A DNA stretch of 64,000 nucleotides from Clostridia bacterium (GTDB lineage Bacteria; Bacillota; Clostridia; Christensenellales; Aristaeellaceae). This document shows positions 26,446 through 36,755 of the stretch, in pieces (the stretch's first letter is position 1; each line of letters opens with the position of its first letter). The translations under genes were made by a program, and so were the position numbers. The notes under the pieces are model-generated. The model made no database searches. It saw nothing but the letters and a program-made list of their open reading frames with translations, and was not told where the DNA came from. The stretch spans positions 16,430 through 80,429 of the forward strand of contig JAFQOD010000039.1 of the NCBI GenBank assembly GCA_017395685.1. Direction: 5' to 3'.

Positions 26446-26973
26446 TTATATCTTTTTCCGGGGGTGGAATAATCCTTCCGCCCAATCGGCCACCCGATAG
26501 GGCAGCTTCTGATGCTTTTTCATGGTGACGGCGGCATCCAGGGCCAGGGCACGGTATTCCCTGTTTTCCGGATCCCGGCGCACCGCCTCCCGGAAGGATT
26601 GATGGGCGGAGGCATATTGCTTCATCTTCATCAGCAATTGCCCTTGAAGGGCATACCAGCCATCATCCTTTTCATCCGCACGGGCAAGCTGCAGCAGCGC
26701 CGATTCATACCGGCCCTGATCCATCAGCTTCCGGGCGATGGCGCAGGCCTGCTCCACCGGCATGGCACGATAACCCACCCGGGGGGCGGAGGCCATTTTC
26801 AGGGCCTCTTCATAGGCCAGATTCAATTCAATCAATTGCTCCTGGGCCTTTTTCTGCTGCTCCCGATCCCCAAACTGATCAGGATGGCAGGCCTTTACCC
26901 GGGTACGGTAGGCCTGATGCACCTGCTGCTGATCAGCATTGATATTCAGGCCCAATACTTCAAAGGCGTTCAA
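26446..26973 (-). CDS. J-domain protein with TPR repeats
   Basis: The 175-residue protein has an N-terminal J-domain (about 1-60; NAFEVLGLNINADQQQVHQA, then the HPD tripeptide at 30-32), which stimulates DnaK ATPase. The C-terminal part (about 75-150) carries TPR-like helical pairs such as GWYALQGQLLMKMKQYASAH. It has no Gly/Phe or zinc domain, so it is a specialised class C co-chaperone. It lies 54 bp upstream of pgsA and 59 bp downstream of murA. The client is unknown. Confidence 0.85.
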   Translation of the reverse strand: MNAFEVLGLNINADQQQVHQAYRTRVKACHPDQFGDREQQKKAQEQLIELNLAYEEALKMASAPRVGYRAMPVEQACAIARKLMDQGRYESALLQLARADEKDDGWYALQGQLLMKMKQYASAHQSFREAVRRDPENREYRALALDAAVTMKKHQKLPYRVADWAEGLFHPRKKI

Positions 26974-27032
26974 GGAATCATTCCTTTCTCAGGATACAGC
27001 CTTCCGGCCGGTAACAGGCAGGGCATTCCGCC

Positions 27033-28322
27033 TCAGCCCGCGCAGGGATCGGTATGATCGCACACAGGCTCCCGCCAGATTTTGGCCCCCAGGGCCCGCA
27101 GCTTTTCTTCGATATGCTCATATCCCCGCTCGATAAAGCCAGGCTCATAAATCTCCGTGGTGCCCTTGGCCATCAGCCCAGCCACCACCAGCGCCGCACC
27201 GGCGCGAAGATCGGTGGCGGTGACGGGAGCGCCGTACAATTCGGTAACGCCCTCAATCAGCGCGGTCTGATCCACAATCTGCACCCGGGCGCCCATGCGG
27301 CGCATTTCCATCAGGTGCTTGAGCCGAGATTCAAAGATGGTTTCAATCACGATAGAATCCCCGCTGGCCCGGGTGAGCAGGGCGCTCATGGGCTGCTGCA
27401 GATCGGTGGGGAAGCCGGGATATTCCTGGGTTTTGATGTTCACCGCCCGGTGGCCCCGGAGGGTGCGCACCCGGATGGCGTCATCCATATCGGATACCTG
27501 CACGCCCATTTCCAGCAGCTTGGCCGTCAGCGCCTCCATATGGGTAGGGATGCAGCCCCGGATGGTCACATCGCCCCGGGTAGCGGCGGCGGCGATCATC
27601 AGGGTGCCCGTTTCGATCTGATCGGGAATGACGGAATAGGTGCTGCCGTGAAGGAAGCTCTGCCCCGTGATACGGATGGTATCGGTACCGGCGCCCTTCA
27701 CCCTTGCGCCCATGGAGTTCAAGAAGTTGGCCAGGTCCACGATATGGGGCTCTTTGGCGGCATTATGCAGAATGGTGATGCCGTCCGCCCGGGCCGCCGC
27801 CAGCATGGCATTGATGGTGCCGCCCACGGTGATCTTATCAAAGAAAACATCGCCGCCCAGCATGCGGCCGTTGGCATAAATAACGCCGCCCTTATCTTCC
27901 ACCTCTGCGCCCAGGGCACGGAAGGCCTTCAGATGCTGTTCCATGGGCCGGTTACCGATAGCGCAGCCCCCGGGATAGCCCACCTCCGCATGGCCGCAGC
28001 GGCCAAGCAGGGCGCCGATCAGGTAATAGCTGGCCCGCATCCGCTGGCTTTGCTTGAAAGGCACCTTGAAGCTGTTCACCGTCCGGGGATCCACATACAT
28101 CTGCCGGGCCGCAGGATCAAAATTCACCTGGGCGCCCAGGGCGGTAAGAATATCCACCAGCACCCGCACATCCTCAATATCCGGCAGGTTTTCAATGGTA
28201 CAGGGCTCATCGGAAAGCAAAGCCGCAGGGATAACCGCCACCGATGTATTTTTACCGCCGGATACATAGGTCTCCCCCACCAGCGGAATGCCGCCTGTAA
28301 TCAGCAGCTTATAATTGTCCAT
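27033..28322 (-). CDS. murA: UDP-N-acetylglucosamine 1-carboxyvinyltransferase
   Basis: MurA transfers enolpyruvate from PEP to UDP-GlcNAc, the first committed step of peptidoglycan synthesis in the cytoplasm. The 429-residue protein has K24 in SGGKNTSV and the catalytic, fosfomycin-reactive C120 in YPGGCAIGNRP. DLRAGAALV and the closing ERGYEHIEEKL are further signatures. ATG 28322 is used because GAGGAGG lies about 10 bases upstream; the open frame further up has no ribosome site. It leads the murA-dnaJ-pgsA-pncC-recA-znuC-like series. Confidence 0.98.
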   Translation of the reverse strand: MDNYKLLITGGIPLVGETYVSGGKNTSVAVIPAALLSDEPCTIENLPDIEDVRVLVDILTALGAQVNFDPAARQMYVDPRTVNSFKVPFKQSQRMRASYYLIGALLGRCGHAEVGYPGGCAIGNRPMEQHLKAFRALGAEVEDKGGVIYANGRMLGGDVFFDKITVGGTINAMLAAARADGITILHNAAKEPHIVDLANFLNSMGARVKGAGTDTIRITGQSFLHGSTYSVIPDQIETGTLMIAAAATRGDVTIRGCIPTHMEALTAKLLEMGVQVSDMDDAIRVRTLRGHRAVNIKTQEYPGFPTDLQQPMSALLTRASGDSIVIETIFESRLKHLMEMRRMGARVQIVDQTALIEGVTELYGAPVTATDLRAGAALVVAGLMAKGTTEIYEPGFIERGYEHIEEKLRALGAKIWREPVCDHTDPCAG

Positions 28323-28372
28323 CTGGCAATTTCCTCCTCGCAGGCGAAATAATTGCATAGTTTACCATTTAC

Positions 28373-28401
28373 ATTATAGCATATGTAAGGCGGTTTGTTA
28401 A
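28373..28401 (-). promoter_or_regulatory. Promoter of the murA-recA gene series
   Basis: TTAACA (28396-28401), a 17-bp spacer and a perfect TATAAT (28373-28378) about 50 bp before the murA ATG. Confidence 0.75.
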
Positions 28402-28521
28402 GAACTTTTTCAAAATTCATCGCATGCCCTGCGCTTCGCTTGCGCATGCTCTCCCCTCCCATGCTTCCCGGCTCTTTCCGCGTCACAATCCCGCAAGGGA
28501 TCCATCGCATCAAGGCCAAGT

Positions 28522-28561
28522 AAAAAAGGCTTGCCGCCTGCTATTCACAGGCAACAAGCCT
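28522..28561 (-). terminator. Strong intrinsic terminator upstream of murA
   Basis: Fourteen-base arms (AGGCTTGTTGCCTG with two G-U pairs) and TTTTTT on the minus strand. It must end a transcript coming from 28560-29000, where no long gene exists. Confidence 0.85.
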
Positions 28562-28998
28562 CCCGGCTGCTTAATTCCATTCCTTGTCTAATTATTTAGG
28601 CACTTCAGAACAAACTGGATGGTTTTTTCGGGTATGATTCGTTTTTCAGTTCTCACTGAGGAACCACAGGGAATCTGGTCTGATCTTCATTCTCACTCAG
28701 CCCTCTGCAATGACGATGCGGCCTTTGTTCAGATCCGATTTCGTTTTTACATAAACCACACCCTGTTCCTCATCGTAATCAGGGCCAGGGAATCACTTTC
28801 ATGATTCAGCTGGATGGCTGTCAGCAATCCGATTGGCGCCGGCTGTGCCCATCCCTTTGGACAGCATCAGGACGACCACCAGCATACCACGGCCAAATCT
28901 CCACACGGTCTTGTAGAATACATCCTTTCCCATTTTCCCTTTTCCAATTATGTCATAAACAAATAAAGACAAGAATATATTTACTATTTATTTCCATG
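28562..28998 (-). other. Possible decayed gene or non-coding RNA, with one 44-codon ORF
   Basis: About 430 bases between the opp operon terminator and the terminator at 28522 hold no long reading frame. A 44-codon ORF (28799-28933) starts behind AAAAGGGAAA and contains a hydrophobic stretch (GMLVVVLMLSKGMG). Downstream, in another frame, DEEQGVVYVKTKSDLNKG faintly recalls the TRAM end of RimO/MiaB enzymes, which often precede pgsA. The region could be a gene remnant or an RNA gene; I cannot decide. Confidence 0.35.
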
Positions 28999-29000
28999 CA

Positions 29001-29030
29001 AAAAGGGCCTGTCTTTTCAGACGGGCCCTT
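29001..29030 (-). terminator. Terminator of the opp operon
   Basis: AAGGGCCCGTCT / AGACAGGCCCTT stem with a 4-base loop and TTTTT on the minus strand, just after the small membrane-protein gene. Confidence 0.9.
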
Positions 29031-29038
29031 ATTTTTTG

Positions 29039-29254
29039 TTACCGGACCAGGAAGAAATACCCGGCTGCACAGATGGCCAGCAGGAACAGCAGCGCCACCG
29101 GCACGATCGTAATCAATGCGGAAATGATCATGGCCAGCGTATCATGCTTTTCCAGCATGCCCTGGATGTTTTCCTCATCCACGGTGCGTTTTTTGCCCTC
29201 ATTCTGCTTTTTGATGTTTGCCATCTGCTTTTCATAACGCCGTTGGAAAAGCAT
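29039..29254 (-). CDS. Small single-pass membrane protein at the end of the opp operon
   Basis: The 71-residue protein has a charged N-terminal half (RRYEKQMANIKKQNEGKKR) and a C-terminal membrane helix (about residues 41-68) ending FFLVR. I do not recognise the family. It starts 6 bases after oppF, between oppF and the operon terminator, so it is co-expressed with the transporter and may be an accessory subunit or simply a hitchhiker. Confidence 0.6.
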   Translation of the reverse strand: MLFQRRYEKQMANIKKQNEGKKRTVDEENIQGMLEKHDTLAMIISALITIVPVALLFLLAICAAGYFFLVR

Positions 29255-29260
29255 TTCTTC

Positions 29261-30794
29261 TTATTCCTCCGCTTTGCCCAGATAGTGATGGCAGGCCACG
29301 AAATGATCGGGCTCCACTTCTTCCCACTGAGGCACCATGTGCTTGCAGATTTCCGTGCAATACTTGCAGCGGGTATGGAATTTGCAGCCCTGGGGAGGAC
29401 GCACGGGGCTGGGAATATCCCTTTCCAGCACCTGCATTTCCCGTTCGCTGTCCACATCGGTGGTGGGGATAGCGTTCATCAGGGCTTCGGTGTAGGGATG
29501 CAGGGGATGATCAAACAGCGTCTGGGAATTGGCCAATTCCACGATATTGCCCAGATACATAACGCCGATGCGATCGGAAATGTACTTCACCACGGAAAGA
29601 TCGTGGGTGATGAACATATAGGTCAGATTCTGCTGTTCCTTCAGATCCTTCAGCAGGTTGATGATCTGGCTCTGGATGGAAACGTCCAGGGCGGATACGG
29701 CTTCGTCACACACCACGAACTTGGGCTGCACAGCCAGGGAACGGGCGATGCCGATACGCTGGCGCTGACCGCCGGAGAACTGATGGGGATAGCGATGGAT
29801 GAAGTAGGCCTGTAGGCCGGCATCTTCCATGACCTTGATAACCGCATCCTGCAGCCGCTCGTCGCTGCGCTTGAACATCTTATGGGCCTTCATGCCCTCA
29901 GAGATGATCTGGCCCACGGTCATGCGGGGATTGAGGGAGGAATAAGGATCCTGGAAGATCATCTGCAGGTCAGCGCGCAGCAGACGGATTTCAGGATAGG
30001 TGAGCCTTGCCAGGTCCACGCCGTCATCCCGATAGGATTCCAGCTTCTGGAATTCTTCGTCATCGGCATAGGGCTTGCGCAGGGCGTCAATTTCCTGATG
30101 CACGGCATCCAGTTCCGCCTGGAAAGCATCGATCCGCTTCTGAATCTGATCGATCTTATTCTGGCATTTGGCTGCCTTCTTTTCCTCTGCAGCGGCATTC
30201 TCATCCGCCTTTTTCTTGGTTTCCACCTGGAAAGTGGCGTCAGCCAGATCCAGCCGGGCGCTGGCCATCTTCTGGGCTTCCTTATATTTCTTGGCAGCGA
30301 TATTATAGCTCTTGATATAGAGCGTCTTCACGGCGGATACATCCTCCACCTTGAAGAAACCGCCGATCAGATTGACCAGATCCAGGAAAGCATCATCCGC
30401 ATCCTTGCGGGCATGCTCGGCATCATTCTGCTTGGCATACTTGGCGGCGCCGTCTGCCAGGGCATCGGCCTCTGCCTTCAGGGCCTTATACTTGGCCCGC
30501 AGCTGCTTTTGCTGCTTGATGCGCTTTTCCAGGGTTTTATAGGTCTTGCCCACATATTTGGGGGCCAGTTCTTCCAGAGAGCGGCCGTAATACATGGTGC
30601 GGCCATCGGTCTGGCGATAGAGCTGCAGCAGGGTACGGCCCAGGGTGGATTTACCGCAGCCGGATTCCCCTACCAGGCCCAGGGTTTCACCCTCATAGAT
30701 ATCCAGGGTGATGCCGTCATTGGCCTTTACATACAGGCCCTTGGCCTTCAGGGGGAAATACTGCTTCAGATTGCTGATACGCAGAAGGGGCTTT

Positions 30795-30814
<20 letters not shown>
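29261..30814 (-). CDS. oppF: Oligopeptide ABC transporter ATPase OppF with a large insertion
   Basis: This is one of two ATPases driving peptide import. Walker A (GESGCGKST, 49-57), Q-loop (QMIFQDPYSSLNP, from 284), signature (SGGQRQR, 347-353) and Walker B (FVVCDE, 366-371) are intact, and the C-terminal Cys cluster HTRCKYCTEICKH fits OppD/F. The length of 517 residues, against about 320-340 normally, is due to about 185 residues (roughly 85-270) between Walker A and the Q-loop. That stretch is Lys/Ala/Glu/Gln-rich, likely helical and coiled-coil. AAGGAGGAG precedes the ATG, which overlaps oppD by 20 bp. Confidence 0.93.
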
Positions 30815-31793
<979 letters not shown>

Positions 31794-31808
31794 TGCCGCT
31801 CCACCTCC

Positions 31809-33659
31809 TTACCGTTCATTGCTCTTGGGGTCAACGGCGTCGCGCAGGCCGTCGCCGATCATATTGATGCAGACGGTGCACAGGCCGAAGATAGCGGCGG
31901 GGAATACCCAGCGCCACCAGTACTGCTGAATAACCACGGAGTTATTGGCGCCGTCCAGCAGGTTGCCCCAGGTGGGCTGGGGCAGCGGGATACCAAAGCC
32001 CAGGTAAGACAGGGTGGATTCGGTGAGCATGCAGGTGGCGAAATCCAGCGTCATGCTGACCAGCAGCAAGGAGAATACATTGGGCAGGATATGGCGGAAT
32101 ACGATCACCTTTTCCTTGATACCCATGGCCTTGGCAGCCGTTACATATTCCATTTCGCGCTGGGCCAGAATCTGGGCACGAACCAGGCGGCAGGTGCCGG
32201 TCCAGCTGAGCACGCCCAATACCACCATGATCAGATACATCTTCTGGTTGGCATCCAGACGGGAGCCGATAACAGCGGAGAGGATCATGGCAAAGGGAAT
32301 GAAGGGCAGGCCGCCCACGATTTCCGAAATACGCATGATCAGCAGGTCCACCTTACCGCCGAAGTAACCGGCCAGGCCGCCCAGCAGCACGCCGATGACG
32401 GTGGCGATCACAACGGAGATGGCGCCGACGGTCATGGTGACCTGGCCGCCGTTTACGATACGGGTAAGCATATCGCGGCCCAGATCATCAGTGCCCAGCA
32501 GGAAGCCCTTCAGGCCCCAGGTGTGCACATCGCCGTCGGTAGTGATGGCATAATTCTGATGGTTGCCGACGTATACGCTGGCAATTTCTTCTTCACCCTG
32601 AAGCAGTTTTTCCGGCACATTGGTCTGGCCGTACTTGTTGTTGCCCCAGGAAACGACGGAGTTATCTTCCAGCAGAGCGGTAAAATGATACCGGCCGCCG
32701 TAGATGCCCTTGACAGGAACAGAGAATTCAGGAACTTCCCCTTCACCGCGGACGGTGGTGCCCCATACGTACACTTCGCCGTTATCGGTGAGTGCGGCCA
32801 CAGCGGAGGAGGTGGCGGCGATATCCACCACAGTCTTGCCCTTGAGGGCCTTGGGAACAGAGGCCAGGGGATTGCCCTTGCCCTTGCTGCCGGTATAAAC
32901 CACGGTGCCATCCTTCATCAGGCTGACGTAATGGTTGGCAGTCAGGGCCACCTTGGCGATCTTGCCCTGGTATTTCTTGGTTACGTTAATATCATTCTGG
33001 TTCTTGTTGCCCCAGAGATACAGATTGCCTTCATCAGTAACGATGGCGGAGAACTGGGTAGAGGCTTCCAGCTGAATGATGTTCCAGCCGTCCTTCTGAT
33101 CTTTCTTCATATCACTGGTGAAGTTGCCCTGCTGCAGACGGGTATTGCCCCATACATACAGCTGGCCGTCATCGCCCAGGGCCACCATGTGGTCAAAACC
33201 GGCAGCGATCTTGGTGATCTTGGCGTTCAGCACTTCCTCAGGGATATCCGCCACGTCGATCTTTTCGGTGATGCGGGTGGTGCCCCAGGAATGAATCTTG
33301 CCGTTGCCGTCGATGCCGAAACCGAAGGTGCCGCCGGGAGCGATATCCACGGCATTGCCCTTCATTTCCTTGGGAACGGCCATCATATTATAGCCCGGAG
33401 GCAGATTGGTCAGAGTGGAATCCTGCTCGCTCAGATCCAGCTTCCAGTAGTAGGGGCCGATGAGAACGAAGGCAAAGATCAGCACGAAAACGGTCAGCGC
33501 AAAGATAACCGTCTTTTTCTTGAGGAATTTCTTGGCCATGGTCTTGAAGGGGGTTTGCATCTGCTCTTCCTGCAGCAGATCAACCACTTCATTGTGATTG
33601 CCAAGGAACATACGCTTGATCCACCGGAAGAGGAAGAAGCCTTTTTTCTTGGATGCCAT
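31809..33659 (-). CDS. oppC: Oligopeptide ABC permease OppC carrying a seven-repeat RCC1-like propeller
   Basis: This permease subunit is 616 residues rather than about 300. Residues 1-70 are the usual N-terminus with TM1 (about 50-70). Residues 95-384 then hold seven RCC1-type repeats (starting about 104, 148, 194, 234, 277, 316 and 359). Each has the pattern I..IA.G..H..AL..DG.LY.WG, the number that closes an RCC1 propeller. At 385 the normal OppC sequence resumes (GFLLGTDDLGRDMLTR), with five further helices and the EAA loop YVTAAKAMGIKEKVI. The propeller is therefore placed in the first extracytoplasmic loop, facing the binding protein. AAGGAGG-like bases precede ATG 33659. Reading frame and codon use are continuous with the permease parts. 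Confidence 0.93.
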   Translation of the reverse strand: MASKKKGFFLFRWIKRMFLGNHNEVVDLLQEEQMQTPFKTMAKKFLKKKTVIFALTVFVLIFAFVLIGPYYWKLDLSEQDSTLTNLPPGYNMMAVPKEMKGNAVDIAPGGTFGFGIDGNGKIHSWGTTRITEKIDVADIPEEVLNAKITKIAAGFDHMVALGDDGQLYVWGNTRLQQGNFTSDMKKDQKDGWNIIQLEASTQFSAIVTDEGNLYLWGNKNQNDINVTKKYQGKIAKVALTANHYVSLMKDGTVVYTGSKGKGNPLASVPKALKGKTVVDIAATSSAVAALTDNGEVYVWGTTVRGEGEVPEFSVPVKGIYGGRYHFTALLEDNSVVSWGNNKYGQTNVPEKLLQGEEEIASVYVGNHQNYAITTDGDVHTWGLKGFLLGTDDLGRDMLTRIVNGGQVTMTVGAISVVIATVIGVLLGGLAGYFGGKVDLLIMRISEIVGGLPFIPFAMILSAVIGSRLDANQKMYLIMVVLGVLSWTGTCRLVRAQILAQREMEYVTAAKAMGIKEKVIVFRHILPNVFSLLLVSMTLDFATCMLTESTLSYLGFGIPLPQPTWGNLLDGANNSVVIQQYWWRWVFPAAIFGLCTVCINMIGDGLRDAVDPKSNER

Positions 33660-33678
33660 AATTCTTTTTCCTCCTTCC

Positions 33679-34704
33679 TTACTTATCTACGCGTACGCGC
33701 GGGTCAACCAGGCCGTAGCTGATGTCGATGAGCAGCGCGCCGACCAGGGATACGATGGAATAGAACATCTGGATGGCCAGCACCAGTTCGAAGTCGTTAT
33801 TGTTCAGACCGATCCAGTACAGCCGGCCCATGCCGGAAAGACCGAAGGTATTTTCAATAACCACGGAACCGGAGAAAATGCTCAGGAACCAGCCCAGAAT
33901 GCTGGTGATGATGGGAAGCAATGCATTCCGCCAGGCATGGGAGTAGATAACCACCTTTTCCCGGAGGCCCTTGGCCCGGGCAGTGCGGATATAATCCATG
34001 GACAGGGATTCGATCATGGCGGAACGGACATAGCGGGTCATGCCGCCCAGGGAGCCAAAGGTCATAACAATGACGGGCAGGGTAATGTGGTACAGTTTAT
34101 CCACAAATTCATCCCAGCCGCTGGCATATGTGGCGCCGGCTGTTTTGATGCCCATAACGGGGAAAATACGGAACACGATACAGAAAATGAACATAAAGAC
34201 CAGGGCGATAATATACACAGGGATACTATAGCCCAACATGGTGACCACCTGGGTGGTCTGGTCGAATTTTCCGTTTTTACGTACTGCGCAGAAGATACCC
34301 AGGGGGATCGTAATGCCCAGTGCGGCAATGGTGGAGAAAATATTGATGAAAATTGTGTTGCTCATCGGATCGACGATAACGTCGATTACATTGCGCTTAT
34401 AATAATTGGAATAACCAAAATTACCTTCCAACAGGCCGTTGAAGGATTTTCCGTCTGTATCCGTCCACAGGCCCATCCATCTCAGATAGCGAACCACCAG
34501 CGGATCATTCAAGCCCATTTCTTCCCGCAAGGCCTGATAACGTGCTTCATATTCCGCAGGATTTTTGAAGCTCTGGCGCATGGGTTCCAATTCCGCTCGC
34601 GCCGGATCACTCGGGATCAGATTATAGAGCGAGAACATCAGAAATGATACAATCATAAATACCAATACGATGTACCCGCAGCGTTTCAGTATATATTTGC
34701 CCAT
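33679..34704 (-). CDS. oppB: Oligopeptide ABC permease OppB
   Basis: The 341-residue permease has six helices. The OppB/DppB N-terminus is MGKYILKRCGYIVLVFMIVS, a long first extracytoplasmic loop follows (about 30-115), and the EAA loop reads YIRTARAKGLREKVV. It ends SYGLVDPRVRVDK, as in the family. It follows oppA after a 158-bp spacer with a stem-loop and precedes oppC by 19 bp. It pairs with the modified OppC to form the membrane channel. Confidence 0.96.
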   Translation of the reverse strand: MGKYILKRCGYIVLVFMIVSFLMFSLYNLIPSDPARAELEPMRQSFKNPAEYEARYQALREEMGLNDPLVVRYLRWMGLWTDTDGKSFNGLLEGNFGYSNYYKRNVIDVIVDPMSNTIFINIFSTIAALGITIPLGIFCAVRKNGKFDQTTQVVTMLGYSIPVYIIALVFMFIFCIVFRIFPVMGIKTAGATYASGWDEFVDKLYHITLPVIVMTFGSLGGMTRYVRSAMIESLSMDYIRTARAKGLREKVVIYSHAWRNALLPIITSILGWFLSIFSGSVVIENTFGLSGMGRLYWIGLNNNDFELVLAIQMFYSIVSLVGALLIDISYGLVDPRVRVDK

Positions 34705-34803
34705 CCGGCGTCGCCCCTTTTGCTGCTATTTTTTCCGAAAAAGGGTATTATCCCCCCTTTTCCGGCACATGCACGTGAAAATCTGGCTTTCTTTTTCAAG
34801 AAT

Positions 34804-34838
34804 GCAAGGGGACGGGCGTTTGGTGCCCGCCCCCTTGC
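34804..34838 (-). promoter_or_regulatory. Intercistronic stem-loop between oppA and oppB
   Basis: GCAAGGGG / CCCCTTGC with a further GGGC/GCCC inner stem, without a U-tract. Such hairpins commonly stabilise the upstream binding-protein mRNA and reduce read-through, giving more OppA than permease. Confidence 0.6.
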
Positions 34839-34862
34839 GAAACGAGTCAGGTTTGAATAAAA

Positions 34863-36755
34863 TTATTCAGCAACAGTGGCGTACACGATGGCCTGCTGGA
34901 AATCCCAGAAGGAATCCTGCTGATAATTTTCGAGCCAATCGGGATACATGGTGATGTAGATGTTGCTGTAGAGGGGAACCTGGGGCATGAGTTCGTTCCA
35001 GCGCTGGATGAACAGACGCCACAGAGTCAGATAAGCTTCGGTATCGTCAGCGTCTACACCGTACACCATCTTCATGGTCAGCCAATCCAGCACGTCGTCG
35101 AACAGGTAGTTCAGGTTGTAGCCCAGAGCCACGTATTCGGGATCGGAGGTGAAGGAGTAGGACTGGTCATACAGGGGGGTGAAGTTGGTGGCCAGGTTGA
35201 ACATGCCGTAGGTGGGAACACCGTACTTGTCGCCCTGGGAAGCATCGCGATAGTAGAAGTTGAGCAGTTCGGTGAAGGTCATCACGTTCTGGTTGATCTG
35301 AACGCCGGCAGCCTTGGTGGCTTCGGATTCAGCCAGCATAACCTTCAGCAGGTCGGATACGGAGTTGCCTTCGGAGGAGGACCATTCGATGATCAGGGGC
35401 ATCAGGACGGTGCCGTCTTCCAGGGTTACATTGTGCAGGTAGGTGCCGGCTTCTTCAGCGGTAACCTTCTTGTAGCGGATGCCTTCGGTCCAGGCTTCGC
35501 CCTTTTCGTTCAGGACCCAGCCATCTTCAACCAGCAGCTCAACAGCGCCAGCGGGATCATAGGTGTAGGGGTTCAGGTTTTCTTCCAGCCATTCTTCGGA
35601 ATCCTTGAACTGCCACAGAGCGGTGCCATAGGGGCCGTTTACAACGCCGCCCCAGCCCTGACAGAAGGTGTTGGCGAATTCGTTACGATCCAGCAGCTTG
35701 ATGATGGCCTGACGTACGGGCAGGAACTGGGTGGGACCAAAGTCGCAAGCGAAGTTGATCATGCCGTAGCCGGGACGGTCGAACTGTACATACTGGAAGC
35801 CGCCTTCTTCGATGATGTCCAGAGCGGTGTTAACCTGTTCACCGTCGGTGATGGTGTCATAGAAGTTGAAAGCGCCGGTCTTGATAGCGTCGGCCCAAGT
35901 AGCGTCTTCAGCCTTCACAACAACGATCTTTTCGATGGAGGGCTTCACGCCTTCGAAGTTGCCGTTGTAGTTCTTGTTGATGGTCAGGGTAGCCTGCTTG
36001 GCGGACTGATCATAAGCAACCAGGTTGTAGGGGCCAGCGGATACGCGGTCTTCACCAGCGTAGAAGCGAACCTTTTCAACATGATCCTTCAGAGCGGCAG
36101 AGGTGAAATCGCCGGTGATGTAGGCGCCTTCGCCGTCGTCAGCCACGTCGTAGCCTTCGCCCAGCCAGTACTTGATGCTTTCAGCGCCGAAGGAGGCGTA
36201 GGAAAGATCATAGAAGTAGGGCAGATATTCGGCTTCGATGGTTACAGAGAAGGTGTATTCGTCGATCAGACGAACGCCGGAAACGTAGGGCACTTCGCCG
36301 TTGTAGTATTCCATGCCGCCCACGATCTGAGCATTAGCGGTAGACTTTACGCCCAGTTCAGCAGCGGTCTTGGAGCAAGCGAAGATGGTGGACCATACGA
36401 AGTCCTTAGCGGTGATGGCTTCGCCGTTGTTGTAGATCAGGCCTTCGTTCACGGTGATGGTGAAGGTCTTGGAGCCATCCACGTTTTCTTCGGTGGTCAG
36501 GTCAGCGGTTACGGTGGGGTTCACAACCAGGGCGCCGCCCTGATCGGTAACAACCGTAGCAGTAGCGCTGGACAGTTCGCGCAGCATCATGTCGGTGGCG
36601 CCGTTAGTCCAGTGAGAGGTGAACCAGAAGTCGCCGCCGATTTCGGTGGTGGAACCGTAAACGACAGTGCCCTTCTCAGAGGTGGATTCCGCCATAGCGG
36701 CAGTCATGGACAGAACCATGGTCAGCGCCAGCAGAACAGCCAGAAGCTTCTTCAT
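34863..36755 (-). CDS. oppA: Oligopeptide-binding protein OppA (SBP family 5)
   Basis: The 630-residue protein captures peptides outside the membrane and delivers them to OppBC. It has a Sec signal (1-22, ending AMA) but no lipobox Cys, so lipid anchoring is not expected. The mature part shows the family 5 layout (VNEGLIYNNGEAITAKDFVW, then VSAGPYNLVAYDQ). ATG 36755 follows AGGAGG by 8 bases; a longer N-terminus without a ribosome site was rejected. First gene of the opp operon, with promoter at 36804-36832. Confidence 0.95.
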   Translation of the reverse strand: MKKLLAVLLALTMVLSMTAAMAESTSEKGTVVYGSTTEIGGDFWFTSHWTNGATDMMLRELSSATATVVTDQGGALVVNPTVTADLTTEENVDGSKTFTITVNEGLIYNNGEAITAKDFVWSTIFACSKTAAELGVKSTANAQIVGGMEYYNGEVPYVSGVRLIDEYTFSVTIEAEYLPYFYDLSYASFGAESIKYWLGEGYDVADDGEGAYITGDFTSAALKDHVEKVRFYAGEDRVSAGPYNLVAYDQSAKQATLTINKNYNGNFEGVKPSIEKIVVVKAEDATWADAIKTGAFNFYDTITDGEQVNTALDIIEEGGFQYVQFDRPGYGMINFACDFGPTQFLPVRQAIIKLLDRNEFANTFCQGWGGVVNGPYGTALWQFKDSEEWLEENLNPYTYDPAGAVELLVEDGWVLNEKGEAWTEGIRYKKVTAEEAGTYLHNVTLEDGTVLMPLIIEWSSSEGNSVSDLLKVMLAESEATKAAGVQINQNVMTFTELLNFYYRDASQGDKYGVPTYGMFNLATNFTPLYDQSYSFTSDPEYVALGYNLNYLFDDVLDWLTMKMVYGVDADDTEAYLTLWRLFIQRWNELMPQVPLYSNIYITMYPDWLENYQQDSFWDFQQAIVYATVAE

